Source: Persicaria tinctoria (lineage: Eukaryota > Streptophyta > Magnoliopsida > Caryophyllales > Polygonaceae). Taken from it: 64,000 bases of DNA. Numbering within the stretch: the first letter of the stretch is position 1; each line of letters opens with the position of its first letter. The translations under genes were made by a program, and so were the position numbers. Of the stretch, positions 1 to 11,152 are shown piece after piece. The notes beneath the pieces are model-generated. The model saw nothing but the letters and a program-made list of their open reading frames with translations. It was not told where the DNA came from and searched no databases. Where the stretch lies: the NCBI GenBank assembly GCA_037127255.1, contig JBANSL010000018.1, positions 22,913,175-22,977,174 of the forward strand, written 5' to 3'.

Positions 1-1
1 T

Positions 2-818
2 AACGACATCTTCAACAAGATCATGAGCGTCGCAGGGGACAGCCTAAACGTGAGAATCACACCTTCTCCATGCTCTAAACTTCATGATTTCCCATTAAAA
101 AAAAGACATATTGTTCATACACATTGCAGTACTATGACATCAGGAAGAAGTGCACCACAAATCTATGCTATGACTTCTCACAAATGGAGGCCCTCCTCAA
201 CAAGAAATGGGTGCGAAAGGCCCTTGGAGTCGGAGACATTGACTTTGTCTCGTGCAGCTCGACAGTCTACTCAGCGATGCAGAGTGACTGGATGAAGAAC
301 CTCGAGCTAGGCATCCCGGCAATGCTGGAAGATGGAATCAATCTGCTCATATACGCTGGAGAATACGATCTCATATGCAACTGGCTCGGTATTTCCTCCC
401 TTCAGTGATCCTCCATTGCCAAAAATTTCATACCAACCCTAGGAAAAAAATTTATGTTGTTGGTTTTTCGGGGCAGGAAACTCGAGGTGGGTCCATGATA
501 TGGAGTGGTCCGGGAAGAAGGCGTTCACAGCAGCGCCTACTGTGTCGTTTGAGGTGGACGGTGCTGAGGCGGGGCAGCTAAAGAGCCATGGTGCACTTGC
601 TTTCCTCAAGGTATACACTCTTTTAGTCTTGTTGGTGTAGTTTTCTTGGGAAGATGTTTTGATGTTATGGTCATGAATTGGTTGTGGGGACTTAGGTGCA
701 CGATGCCGGACACATGGTCCCGATGGACCAGCCTAAGGCGGCGCTGGAGATGCTGAGGAGGTGGACACAAGGGAAGCTCTACACGGTAGAGAAAGAAGAT
801 GAGATTTCAACTCAGTGA
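2..818 (+). CDS. Serine carboxypeptidase-like protein (S10), 3' part
   Basis: Only the last four exons lie in the window: about 2-49, 130-388, 477-610 and 696-818 (stop TGA 816-818), each bounded by GT and AG. The translation contains the S10 block LIYAGEYDLICNWLG (exon 2) joined to NSRWVHDMEW (exon 3), which holds the catalytic Asp, and VHDAGHMVPMDQP (exon 4), which holds the catalytic His. The nucleophile Ser lies upstream, outside the window. S10 enzymes are secreted or vacuolar exopeptidases, and plant SCPL members can also act as acyltransferases. The retained sequence resembles the carboxypeptidase III-type clade more than the acyltransferase clade, but that is from memory. No lesion is seen in the visible exons. 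The product ends KEDEISTQ. Confidence 0.9.
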
Positions 819-1683
819 TGTTATACGAATTGGATGGCATCTAGAGGCGGTGAGACGATACAATGCCAAAAAACAATAGACAAATTAAACAATTGTAATT
901 GTGTTGAAGCTCAAATCATGGAGAATAATGATATTTGCCTTTTATGAAAATGGCCAATTTGCATATTTTTCCTTTGGATGGGAACTTTCATTACCATTTG
1001 ACATATCACATTCCTTGCAATTAAGAGGAAATAAGAAGTATAAAGTGATGAAATTCACACAAAAATTTAATGATAATATATAAGGGAGGATGAAGACCCT
1101 ACACAACAACGCGATATGCACTTGCCAGAATGTGATTGATCTAAATGTGTCTTAATTCGAACACTTTAAATGTGTTTCGGTTTTTTCTGCCCACCCCTAG
1201 GAATATCCTCGGTCAGATGATATGGAATCGAGTTCAGTTATCTTAACTCCTTTTTGTTACCTTTCTTGCTCAAGTGATCAACTTTACTTTATTGATCACC
1301 TTTGTCCATTTTCTGTTTCTTTTTCTCCATTTAGATGCATAAGATATATCCCATCTCAACCGTTTTGATCTCTGCAACTCATTTATCATCTTCCTTCACT
1401 TTTGCTTTCTTCTTTATATTCTCTTTGCTACTCTTATTTTCCTAATCTAAGCCTACAAACCCTCCTCTTTGCGTAGCTTGTCCTCCAACTAAGATGTTAC
1501 TACATATTTAATAACTTTTCATTAAAAAAAAAGAAGGAAGTTGTCTAGTTCTTTGAAACGCCCCTCTTGACATATTGTGCCTTTTGTTTGTTTGTTTGTT
1601 TTTCCATGAGAGTGTATCTGTCTGTCGTTTTTCAGTCTCTCAATTTAGTAGATAGTCATTTATCTAATAATTTTTTTTAGTGC
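819..1683. other. 3' flank of the carboxypeptidase gene
   Basis: AT-rich sequence without a supportable gene. The first part is presumably the 3' UTR of the carboxypeptidase gene. Short open frames here have no recognisable domain. A GTTT simple repeat occurs near 1587-1600. Confidence 0.5.
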
Positions 1684-1775
1684 AAACAGAAGAGTCTCAT
1701 TCCATCTCATCCTCCAAAACTACAAGAACATCCAAAGGTAAAAACGCTTGTGCGAAAATTAAAGACGAGCTAATA

Positions 1776-1783
1776 GGTCTAAG
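1776..1783. repeat. Left 8-bp target site duplication of hAT copy 1
   Basis: GGTCTAAG, repeated exactly at 2345-2352 on the other side of the element. Confidence 0.9.
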
Positions 1784-2344
1784 CAGAGGCGGACCTAGGG
1801 GGTCCTAGGGGGTCACGTGACCCCCCCCCCCCTCATCCGACAAATTACCTAGGTGTATTCTCCTCGTCGATAGCTTCATTTTGATATATAATACGCCCTA
1901 ATCCGGCATCTGAGTAAAAAGTTACGACTGTTTGAAAATTACAACAGTATTAATCACTTTAATTTTATTTCAATATACTATAATATACTTTAATATTTTA
2001 CTTAAATTGACATTCACATATTATAATTCATCTCGAGAGCTTCGAAACCATATGTTATATTACTTATTTTGAGAATATGGTAAGAAGTTACGCAAGTTAA
2101 AAAAAATTTATATCTAGTTATACATTATTAGATGTTAATAATGCAATGTTTATTTATTGCGTTTTATATCTTTATTTTTCGTTTTTTATCCTTATTTTCG
2201 TATTATATATTTGTAGTATTTTCGAAACCATAGGTTGACACTAGTTTGTACTATCGATCACGTTGTGTTTTACGATTTTTTTCTCGATCTTATTGTCGAC
2301 TAATATGGTGACCCCCCGCTAAAAACTTTCTGGGTCCGCCCCTG
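1784..2344. mobile_element. Non-autonomous hAT element, copy 1 (561 bp)
   Basis: Terminal inverted repeats begin CAGAGGCGGACCTAG on the left and CAGGGGCGGACCCAGA on the right (read inward). A perfect 8-bp target duplication GGTCTAAG flanks the element at 1776-1783 and 2345-2352, the length expected for hAT. There is no transposase frame. A near-identical copy lies at 23150-23697 and a diverged relative at about 35150-35610. Confidence 0.9.
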
Positions 2345-2982
2345 GGTCTAAGTCCCGCCACATTATGCGCAACTTGATTTCCCTCCCTACAAACGTTTGA
2401 CCAAATTAAAGCGCTAAAACTACTAGTATAACATAAAATAGAAGAGATGAGATTTTTTAGCATGCCTAAGCCTTCGTACCCCTTGCAAATCTTTGAAACC
2501 AATGGCAAGCAATCCGACTCGATATGCACATTGGTCATGGCTCTCTCTTTGGCGAGCTTTAACGCCCATAGCATTGCCTCCGCTTCCGCTATCTGCACAT
2601 GATGGGCCGTCCCGATGTTTTCGGAGACCCGGTGCGGTAATTAGAATTAGGCCCTTTTATTTTTATTTTTCCCCCCTTATTACTATCATAATCCACCCCT
2701 TATACTTATAAAAACAGAAGCAGAGTCTTTGCAAAAAATTGCACCACGTGTCATTCCCTGAGTAAAACTAAGAAGTTCTAATTTCCAGCCTTGCTCCCAC
2801 GTTCTTTCCTCAACCGCTTCAATTCCTGAACTGCTTCCTCATAAAATCGGTTTTCTCTTCCTGAAATTAGGGCAACACAATTACCCACCATCTCTTCCTC
2901 TCTCACAAGTTGTACCAAATCTTTTCTAATGATCAAGAGAGAGGGAGCGAATGAGTTGAATGCGGTGATGGGACGATTGTAG

Positions 2983-4670
2983 ATGGCTAGGATTGAGCGA
3001 GGTTTTCTGCTTCAGATCCCGCCCGATTTGCGCTTCCGTCGAAGGATTAGCCAGCTCCGGCGCCGGCGACACTTACCGCGACATGTGGAAGAGAGTGGTC
3101 GTGCGGGAGCAAGTGGAGAAGCGGTTCCAGATTCCTCGATAACTCCTCGACCAACCAACGGCTTCAACGCCAACACCAAGGCTGAAAGTGAGGCTGAGGC
3201 CGATGACAACGCGTTCGTCGAGGATCCGGCGGTGACTCCCGAGGAGGCTGAAAGTGAGGCTAGGTAAACCGTTCCACTATGATGCCAATTAAACCGTCAT
3301 ACGATGCTCGATCAAGAGAAGAGGAGGGCAGACACATCAACCGTCAAAGAGGGGAGTTGTTGGGATTTGTTCGACGCCAATACTTTAGGAGGACGACTAA
3401 TTGTTCGAATTCAAGAGGTAAAGTTTTTACCATTCGATTTGAGGGTTATTCTCATAGAATTAGAGTTTCATTTTGGGTGTTCATGCTATGATTTAGGTTT
3501 CAATTGGGGGGTGTTAGGTTACGAATTAGAGGGTTTTAATTTGTGGTTTAGTCTAGGATTCATTGGGTTTTCGCTTTACATAGGTTTCAATTTGGGGGGT
3601 TTATGCTGCAAATTAATTTGAGGGTTTCAACAGCCCTTGCTGGATTCAAGAAATCAGGGATGAGCAACACAGCTATGAGGAGCCCTTGAACTGATGTTCT
3701 TCTAGCTCCGAGGTTTCGGATTCTGAATTCAGGAGGAGGGCTGATGACCTCTTAGCTATGGCAAGGATGAATCCGAGAGACCGAAAGCCCGTTTTGGTAT
3801 GTTAATTTGTGTGCATTTTGATGGAAATCAGTTCAATTGATCGTTTGATTGATTGATCATGTTTGTAATGCAAACTTTGTTGAATTGCTTCTTTCAGTGC
3901 CAAGTTTTTTATGATTCCAAATCGAATTCGGTTTCGTTTAGTTCACAATCTGATATGCAAGAAGTGCTCAACCGATCTTTAAAGTGTGTATTCGCATATT
4001 TCCTATGAATTCAATTCGATTCATCATGCTTTATGTCTCAAATAATGTGTTGCTTTGCTTTGTTCATTGGAAATTTAGGGGTATGTCTAATTCAGCCCCG
4101 TTCAAAGCTGATTTGCCCGTTTTTCGTGCAAGGTAACTCACTATTCGAATGGCAAAAATTATAGATAGGTGTTTTGTAAAGGACTAAATTGATCAATTGA
4201 CAAGATTTATGCTTCTTATGGAACGCGGTTTCAGTGGACTCAGACCATGGTATGCAGTGATTGCGTGTGATGCCTGCGTTCGTCTTTGCCTCAGTTCATG
4301 GGTTATGAGCAAACTGTTTCTTTCCTGAATAACGAATGCAAGTTACTTCGAGACACGTTTAGGTAAACAATGTGACTCATCCATCTTGATGCTTAGTGTA
4401 CATTTAATACTTTAGTTCATGTTATGTTATCTTATGTTTGTTTGAATAGCTTGAGATCAACGCTTCTTCAGTCAGAGGAAGAGGTGTTGTCGAAATAGGC
4501 TTCGGAATTTTAGTTGCATGCCATAGGAGCTGTTGGAATTCAATTATTGAATTGGAAAGGATTTTGCAATGGCATCGGCTCAGGTTCTGTCCAATTCTGT
4601 GGTTTCCTCCCGTAAACAGGAGCATCTAGAGGCTAGAAAGCGCCGGGTATTCCGCTACCTCCCTCAATTC
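2983..4670 (+). pseudogene. Decayed multi-exon gene of unnamed plant family
   Basis: Several intron-bounded coding blocks occur in order. They are an acidic exon from an ATG at 2983 to 3267; LFDANTLGGRLIVRIQE ending at a GT near 3417; SDSEFRRRADDLLAMARMN with RDRKPVL near 3710-3798; QVFYDSKSNSVSFSSQSDM from 3899; SNSAPFKADLPVFRAR near 4086-4131; LRPWYAVIACDACVRLCL near 4237; FLNNECKLLRDTF in a shifted frame near 4325; and LLQSEEEVLSK before a stop near 4490. From memory, this order matches a conserved plant protein family of unknown function with a C2-like domain. In-frame stops and the frame change after VRLCLSSW indicate a dead copy. The family link is unverified. Confidence 0.45.
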
Positions 4671-5249
4671 TGTATATTTTCTGCCATTTGTTTCTTTTGT
4701 TGTGATGGAGTTATTAGTGGTGAGTACACTTTGCATCCTCTCATTCTTGTGAAATATGTGAATCTTGATTTTTTATTATGACATCTTTACACATCTATTA
4801 ATAATCAATCTGACTGCTTTATTTGTAAATGCAGTCGTGCTCTTGTGTCGCACCCGATCATAGACTATATGGTGCTGAGGTGCCCTACCTATCTTCTGCA
4901 GAATCAGAGAGCATATTTCAATCATCAACTGAGGAAGTTGTGAATCATTAGTAGTGGTTAATCTCTAACTTTCTCTGCAATTATTCAACCTTTGATGCAT
5001 AGTTGCACAAGAAAAAATTTCTAATTTGGAATCCCATTTCAGCTCTTGGCATTATTCTTCAACACGCTACACTAACTGGAAAGGAAATTTGTTTTTCTTA
5101 TTGTTGAGATGAGCAACAATGAATTTGAGACAACTTAGCTTATTGATCAAACAGTGTATATTGGTTCTGAGATTTTTAATGTTGAATAAAATTTTTCCCA
5201 ATTGATGCTTCTTGCCTGAATGTCCAATTAATGATGCCACTGGTTCTTG

Positions 5250-5409
5250 TGGCAGAAATGCAAGGGGCATTGATGTGTGCATGGATGATCAGCAACAGAT
5301 CAGGAAGACAGAAAAGCAACTGTTAGATTTGTCGGGGCAGGAAAAGAAAGTTGACAAAACTTCTAATTCAGCAGATGTAGAAGTTCCTGCTGAAAATGGA
5401 GGCGGCTAA
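5250..5409 (+). other. Possible exon, unrecognised
   Basis: An AG acceptor context precedes an open stretch reading NARGIDVCMDDQQQIRKTEK and then LLDLSGQEKKVDKTS, ending at TAA near 5408. The composition (acidic and basic, with no stop for about 50 codons) is exon-like. It may belong to the decayed gene upstream or to an unrelated relic. No domain recognised. Confidence 0.2.
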
Positions 5410-6030
5410 AGGGAAACAGTCCATCTTAAGGTTTGTAGTTTCTTTCCTTTTCTGCACTTATTTTACTTAAAGACGAGTAGCAAAATTTATATCCTTTCCA
5501 AGTCTTAGGCTGCAAGAACAACAGCAACAACAACAGCAATAAAAATAACAGCAACAACCCTGATGTTTTTAATGATCATGTCGACTTGCAAGGGAGCCAA
5601 AAAGCGGATAATTGCTCAAGAAAAAGCTTTTCCAAGGAGAGTGCACTACCAAGGCAGCTACATGAGGAAAAAAGTGGGGACAACAGGTTGTATGACAAAA
5701 AATAGGAAAGGAGTAACATAAGAAAATGCCATGATCGTGGTTTGGATTCATATCTTGGTGTTGGGGTTTAAAGTTTTATGATTTGAATATTGTACTTACT
5801 CTACTTTTTCTTGATTTTGTCAATTTTATTGGTATTAATTTCATAGCTATATTAAGAAAATAATTAGGGTCATAATTAGAATAATAACACGATTTATAAA
5901 GATTTACAGAAAATTTCACAACCCTGTCATGAAATACAACAAGGTCATAAAAAAAAGATAAAAAAATATTATTGATTGAATGTGATATAATATCATTGGA
6001 CTCCGATGAAAAAGATATAGCCGCAAAACG
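5410..6030. other. Intergenic, AT-rich
   Basis: A CAA-rich patch (about 5515-5555) is followed by AT-rich sequence. No gene or clear element seen. Confidence 0.5.
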
Positions 6031-6136
6031 GCTCATAACACACAGTATTCGTGTTGTTCAATTTATTTTATAGGATAGCCATAGCTCATAACACACAGTA
6101 TTCGTGTTGTTCAATTTATTTTATAGGATAGCCATA
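6031..6136 (+). repeat. 53-bp perfect tandem duplication
   Basis: The unit beginning GCTCATAACACACAGTATTC occurs at 6031-6083 and again at 6084-6136 without visible mismatch. It is a recent local duplication in noncoding DNA. Confidence 0.9.
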
Positions 6137-6364
6137 ACGTGACATGTATTATTATTTGTTGTTTTTGTCGTCTATTTGTTTTGCATCAAATAGACTGAGA
6201 AGTGAAATTGGCTGACTGACTGCCATGTTTTTTTTTTGCTCTGTTTGAAGAGGTATGGGTAAGAAAATAAGAACTGAAACTGAGAAGTGAAATTGAGAAG
6301 TGCAGTTTGCTTTGTTTCATTAAGTAGTGTAATTGAAGAGTTATGGGTTTATGAATATTTTTAA

Positions 6365-6434
6365 AGTCTATTAGCTCAACGGAAGAGCAATGTGTTATTA
6401 TACACATGATGTGGATTCGAATCCCACATAGGCT
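6365..6434 (+). ncRNA. tRNA-like 70-nt cloverleaf element, copy 1
   Basis: Acceptor arms AGTCTAT and ATAGGCT pair over 7 positions (one G-T). The D arm is GCTC with GAGC, a TGTGT/ACACA stem carries a 6-nt loop (TATTAT), and the T arm has the canonical TTCGAAT loop on GTGGA/CCCAC (4 of 5 pairs). A box-A-like TTAGCTCAACGG and a box B (GGATTCGAATCCC) are present. The central loop is not a 7-nt anticodon loop, so this is a tRNA mimic or pseudogene rather than a working tRNA gene. An inverted copy lies at 6773-6842. Confidence 0.6.
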
Positions 6435-6772
6435 TTCTCTAAACCTATATGGCACTAATCGAGTTTTTATTCATAAACAACAATCTAAACAAAGTTGTCC
6501 TAAACAACAACATGACAACAAAGTATCACAAGACAGGAAAAGAATAAGATTAAATTTAGATTACAGTCAAAGGAAAAAACAAGGAAAAGAGGCGGTTTGC
6601 TGATCACTTATTCGAACAAGTACTCTATCATATTGTTTCTCATACAACAGGAAAAAAAATCAGATTAGATTTATTGCTTCTATTTTTCATCTACTGTCAT
6701 TGTTTCTCATAAATTATTTCACATTTCAGATGTTTGTTTTCTATTTGTTTCTTAGATTTGTTGTGTAGAGAA

Positions 6773-6842
6773 AGTCTATATGGGATTCGAACCCATATCA
6801 TATGTATAATAACACACTGCTCTTCCATTGAGCTAATAGACT
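6773..6842 (-). ncRNA. tRNA-like 70-nt cloverleaf element, copy 2 (inverted)
   Basis: On the minus strand it starts AGTCTAT, continues TAGCTCAATGGAAGAGC, and ends ATATAGACT with a TTCGAAT T-loop. Length, order and small central loop match copy 1. Copies 1 and 2 face each other with about 340 bp between them. Confidence 0.6.
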
Positions 6843-7102
6843 TGAAAAAATACCAAAGAATAGCAAAAATAGCACATTGCTCTTTCACATGTTTGTTGTC
6901 TGCTTGCACTTCTCAATTTCACTTAACAATTTTCTCAATTTCACTTCTCAATAGCAACAATACTATAGGCAAAATTATTCACAGACAACTATATCAGAAT
7001 ATATTCAAGTCAGAGAAGAATATAGCCTCACATTTCACAAAAACAAATAAGTTGATGATCAACTCTCTCTGCTGACCAAATAACACAAAAACCATACTAG
7101 AA

Positions 7103-7128
7103 TACTGTCATACCATGATACTGTCATA
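7103..7128 (+). repeat. 26-bp direct repeat, first copy
   Basis: A block beginning ACTGTCATACCATGATACTG recurs at about 8017-8042. It links this stretch to the repeat-rich segment at 7.9-8.3 kb, so both may belong to one unidentified element. Confidence 0.6.
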
Positions 7129-7955
7129 TTGTTTCTTAGAAACTTGATAAACTAAAACTCCAAAATTTTCCCAAATTTTGGAGCTAAATCATGCCATAAT
7201 ACTCTCATACCAAAATTTGAAGCAAAAATTTCCCAAACTTGATTAACTGGAACTCAAAAAGTTTCTCATAACAGTAAAGCAATAGCATACTCAATAACAC
7301 AATCGAAAATAGCTACATCAAATCAGACGAATTCAACCATAGCCCTAATGAATCTGACACTGAACCATAGCCCTAATCGAATCTGACTAATTTTATCAAA
7401 ATCTAAATCCGACATTAAACCATAACCCTAAACGAATTCGATTAATTTTTTTCAAAATCAAAATGCGAACCTGACAAGTAGCCTTGCTCTCTCCCAATCT
7501 TCGTCCTTCGTCTTCTATGCCTTGCTGGTTGCTCTCTATCAAAAATCAAAATCGAATCAAACAAGAAATCCCAATTTATTGACAGATTTAGGCGAATGGG
7601 GAAGATGCGGTGAGCGACCGAGGTAGAGGCGGGTAACTACTGAGGCAAAGGCGTAGAGCGACTAAGGAAGAGGAAAAGAGGCGGCGGGAATGAAGTGGGA
7701 GGAGGCTTGCAGCGAGCCCGCGATTGAGGAAGAGGAAAGAGGTGCACTCGAGGAAGAGGAAAGAAGCAGAGAGCGAAGTGGAATGAAAGAGAGAAGGGTT
7801 TGCTAGTTTTTTTTTATAGTTTTCATTAAAAGGCTTAAAGTTTCCACTAATTTCAAAATTGCCACCGCTTTGTAAGAGACCATTGATTCAAAATGGAGGG
7901 CTGTGATTAAAAGTTTTCATGGGAAGGGTGTTTCTATGGTAAGTGGTGTTTCCAC
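7129..7955. other. Intergenic; purine-rich stretch
   Basis: 7.44-7.8 kb is GA-rich on the plus strand (TC-rich on the minus strand), like a leader region, but no convincing start codon, intron or domain follows on either strand. Confidence 0.4.
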
Positions 7956-8040
7956 TTGAACTTCCAATTATATATAGACATATTTGCAAGCAAAGTTTTC
8001 ATGGGAAGCGTATTATACTGTCATACCATGATACTGTCAT

Positions 8041-8334
8041 ATACATGTGAAGAGGAGGTGTGTTCACTGGTAGACATATTTGCAAATCTCCTAAGGATTT
8101 GGGTATTTTTTGCTATTCTTCCAATTATATATAGACATTGCTATCTTCTGTTTATTTATTACTTTAAAGTGTTTTTTTCAAGGATATTAGATGAATGAGT
8201 TTGAATATCTTCTTCAATGTGAAGTATATATTATAATAATACATGTCAGTGTGAAATCCGCGAAACTTTAAAAACCACAAAATTTTAAGTAATAACTATG
8301 TATACCAGTGAACACACCTCCTCTTCACATGTAT
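8041..8334. repeat. Inverted repeat with perfect 30-bp arms
   Basis: 8041-8070 (ATACATGTGAAGAGGAGGTG and on) is the exact reverse complement of 8305-8334. A direct repeat CTTCCAATTATATATAGACA also occurs at about 7961 and 8118. This is consistent with remains of a foldback element whose ends I could not define. Confidence 0.6.
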
Positions 8335-9038
8335 ATATGAATATTTGTTGCAATTTTTATTTGTCCTGATTAATTTTCTCATAAGAATATGCAACTTGAA
8401 ATTATAAGAAAATGGTATAGATGAATCTATGGTATTTTTTCTCAAATTGGTTTATAATTTAGACTAATTTGAGAGGTATAATATGTTATGTAACATTGAA
8501 AGTGACATTGAGAATCCGAACTCAGTTTTCTTAGGTCAAGAACTATAATACGCTTTTTTCTTTGCTTCCAAGTAGAGCGCATGTTAGAAGAGGTGTGAAA
8601 GCGATCGATCTACTGTTCTTTATCAAATTTAGAGTATCAATTGTCTAGATAAAATAATTCACCATGACAACCAAAGATTTCGAAGAACAATAAGGTGAGA
8701 AGTATATTGGTTGAAAATTGACGTTCGATCGAAAATATACCGAAAAAACCCGAACATGGTTCGGGAAAAGTACTAGTTATATTTATTTTAGTAGTGAATT
8801 ATATCTATTTATTGTATATGATATAAATGATGTTATGAGAAAAGAACTATTTATCGTTTATTTACATGAAAACAATGTTATATACTTATATGTATATTCT
8901 TCTTAATTTTTAGTGTCACTATATGACTTTTTTCAAAAGAATAATTAAAGAAATAACATACTCTCAACATATTAAAATTTAGTTATTTTATTACTCTTTT
9001 TAAAAGTTAAAAATTATGTAAATATCAATTATATTACT

Positions 9039-9271
9039 CTTAATTTTTTTTCTTTAATTACTTACATTTAATTATTGTGTTATGATCTAAAAAAAAAATT
9101 ATTGTGTGACTACTCAATATAATAAGGGATAACATTAAAAATTATGTAAATATCAATTATATTACTATTTTTTAATGTTATCCCTTATTATATTGAGTAG
9201 TCACACAATAATTTTTTTTTTAGATCATAACACAATAATTAAATGTAAGTAATTAAAGAAAAAAAATTAAG
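9039..9271. repeat. Perfect 103-bp inverted repeat with 27-bp spacer
   Basis: 9039-9141 and 9169-9271 are exact reverse complements by my reading, including matched runs of ten A/T and eight A/T. The spacer (9142-9168) plus the inner arm edge repeats sequence at 9010-9038 (AATTATGTAAATATCAATTA). No target duplication is obvious. A transcript would fold into a fully paired hairpin. Confidence 0.85.
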
Positions 9272-9340
9272 AGCCTAGAGAGTGGGGTGTAGGCCTTAAG
9301 TAATTAAAGAAAAAAAAATTTAAGATACTAGAGAGTGGGT
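9249..9340 (+). repeat. About 45-bp direct repeat at the right edge of the hairpin
   Basis: AAGTAATTAAAGAAAAAA followed by a TAGAGAGTGGG block occurs from about 9247 and again from about 9299, separated by GTGTAGGCCTT. It looks like slippage or aborted repair next to the inverted repeat. Confidence 0.6.
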
Positions 9341-9375
9341 CCAACAAACAATAGTACACGGCATGTGGTATTTCA

Positions 9376-9446
9376 AATTTCCAAGGATTCGAACACGGAT
9401 CCATTGCATTCACAGGCAAAACATATGCCACTGCACCACATTGTTT
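9376..9446 (-). mobile_element. tRNA-derived SINE head, second family
   Basis: The minus strand reads GTGGTGCAGTGGCATATG and, about 33 bases on, CCGTGTTCGAATCCTTGG. These fit RNA polymerase III box A and box B at normal tRNA spacing. Body and target duplication were not resolved. Confidence 0.45.
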
Positions 9447-9539
9447 TACACGTTTCACTCACAACGTTTTATATATATACCAACTTTAAATGTATTGGGC
9501 CCCCAACAAATTTGGGCCCTGTGCGAACAGACTGCATGA

Positions 9540-9875
9540 ACCGCCCCACCAGCCGGCCCTGACATCCTCTACATTTGCTACCTCCTTCTGTCCCGCCAAA
9601 ATCAGCCTCCCCCTATCGTCTCGACCCACGATCCCGATGGATGAGCCCTTTCGATCTGAAACTGCAACATCACAATTGAATTTGATGTAGCTTGACGCCG
9701 GTTTCGTCCACCTGGCATCCCTTACCGCGGGCTCTGAGCCCCTCCCCACCACTGTGTGGCTCACATAGCGAGCGTTTTCCGCCAGCATCTCCTCTGTGCA
9801 CTGCACAATGGCCCTTGGATCCAACTTCTTGCCTTCAAAAATCAGCTTGTTCCTAGCATTCCAAATTTATCTAAT
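9540..9875 (-). pseudogene. LINE RNase H / zf-RVT linker relic
   Basis: The minus strand reads IWNARNKLIFEGKKLDPRA and then SSYIKFNCDVAVSDRKGSS, then IGIVGRDDRGRLILAG. This is the linker and first strand of the plant LINE RNase H domain (the first catalytic Asp in KFNCD). It ends abruptly and nothing upstream or downstream of it is preserved. Confidence 0.65.
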
Positions 9876-10258
9876 ATTTCGAATTCTTAGCTAATAATAA
9901 TAATTTTAAAAAAAAGGCATATCGGGAAGAATACATAGTAACAAGATAATTTTAAAAAAAGGCATATTGAAACACGAAGAGATGGAACGGGCTTGAGAGT
10001 TTCATCTCATGGACTAACTAAAGCATCACACAAGGTCTGGCCCATAAATAGCTCCAATCATGAAGACCACAGTAATTGGGCTTTATGCATTGGCCCATGA
10101 CATAACTCTTTGTAAAACCCAAAAGAATATATAGTTCACTTTGGTCTACTGAATGGCTCCCCATGAGATAGCTCTTAGCTTACAATACTAAAACCGATAC
10201 ATGACATCTTATGTGATGCGTTGTGGTTGATTTTAGGGAGAAAAAAAATATCCAATAA
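9876..10258. other. Intergenic, no gene seen
   Basis: AT-rich. It has a short direct repeat (AAAAAAAGGCATAT near 9907 and 9955). No coding or RNA signal. Confidence 0.4.
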
Positions 10259-10352
10259 CCAGAATGGTTTAACCAGAAATGACTTGTGGATAGTAAGCAA
10301 AGGTCTCCGGTTCAATCCCCGGATGACCCTTCTTTATTTACCAAATTCAAGG
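10259..10352 (+). mobile_element. tRNA-derived SINE, family 1, copy A
   Basis: Head CCAGAATGGTTTAACCAG (box-A-like), then CAAAGGTCTCCGGTTCAATC (box B) and tail TTCTTTATTTACCAAATTCA. The same head, box B and tail recur at 15236-15334 and 39336-39442 on the minus strand. The target duplication of this copy is not clear. Confidence 0.6.
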
Positions 10353-11152
10353 GAAAAAACGTCCCAAGCTACATAAATTACAAGCATTCAACTGAGATAA
10401 AGTTGAAATCTAATACGCTACCACAAACTCATACATATTGAGATTGAATATAGAAATGGGGCAATGGAAGGTTGGTCAGATTATTAGTGAGCACGCTGAG
10501 ATCCTGATACTCTCTCTCTCTCTCTGTGTAAGTGTAATGTGTGTGAGTGTGACAGTGTGTGGTGTACAGACTACAAGACGTCTTATTTGATCGCCGCAGA
10601 TGGAACAATCTACTCCGGAATTGATGCTCTCCTTTCATTTCATACTTCCCCCCTCCCACTCTTTCTTTACTGGTTTTGGACCACACATTTATTTATACTT
10701 ATTCAACTGCCCTATCACTCTCACTTCTCATCAAATTGGTACTATCAATTTTGACTTTAAATTACTCCTTAGATTTGATTTAAGTACAAATGTACAACCT
10801 ATCAACTTCATTTTGACAATGAGTTCTTCATTAATTTACTCAGTCTTGCATTCCCTACACTAACTTTCAGCTTTTACTACGGAGTAATAGAGTAGAAACA
10901 TTTGTAAGAATGTGAATCTGAGATTAAAATTGGTCGAATCTCTTCCAAATGGGTTGGGATCAACTGGGGCAGCCTCTGATTTTGGCTCCCCCTCCCCCAA
11001 AATTAAAAAAAAAAGAAAAAGAAATATAAATAAAATTAAAATAGAAAAAAAGAAAAATATTAAAAGGTGAAATTTTGTGAGAAGGGATAGGGAGAAAATG
11101 GAGACAGTGGATCCTCACTGCTTCCAAATAGGAGAAAATGTTCTGTGTTACA
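10353..11152. other. Intergenic, no gene seen
   Basis: A CT/GT microsatellite lies near 10508-10555. The rest is AT-rich and noncoding. The two overlapping open frames at 10.5-10.8 kb have no family resemblance. Confidence 0.4.

Larger units (their letters stand above)
1684..2640 (-). pseudogene. RNase H-like retroelement relic split by a hAT insertion
   Basis: On the minus strand 2640-2353 reads AEAEAMLWALKLAKERA, then HIESDCLPLVSKI and EGNQVAHNVAGLRP. These carry the second and third acidic residues (E, D) and the terminal AHN block of the plant LINE-type RNase H domain (RVT_3 family). The frame stops making sense at 2345, where a hAT element begins, and resumes on the other side at 1783 with LRPISSSLIFAQAFLPL before a stop near 1697. 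The reverse-transcriptase part is absent, so this is a fragment of a non-LTR element or of an RNase H domain gene. Confidence 0.65.

Noticed and set aside
6365..6434. Functional tRNA gene
   Set aside because: No 7-nt anticodon loop can be drawn in this or the other copies; the central hairpin loop is 4-6 nt. Treated as tRNA-like.
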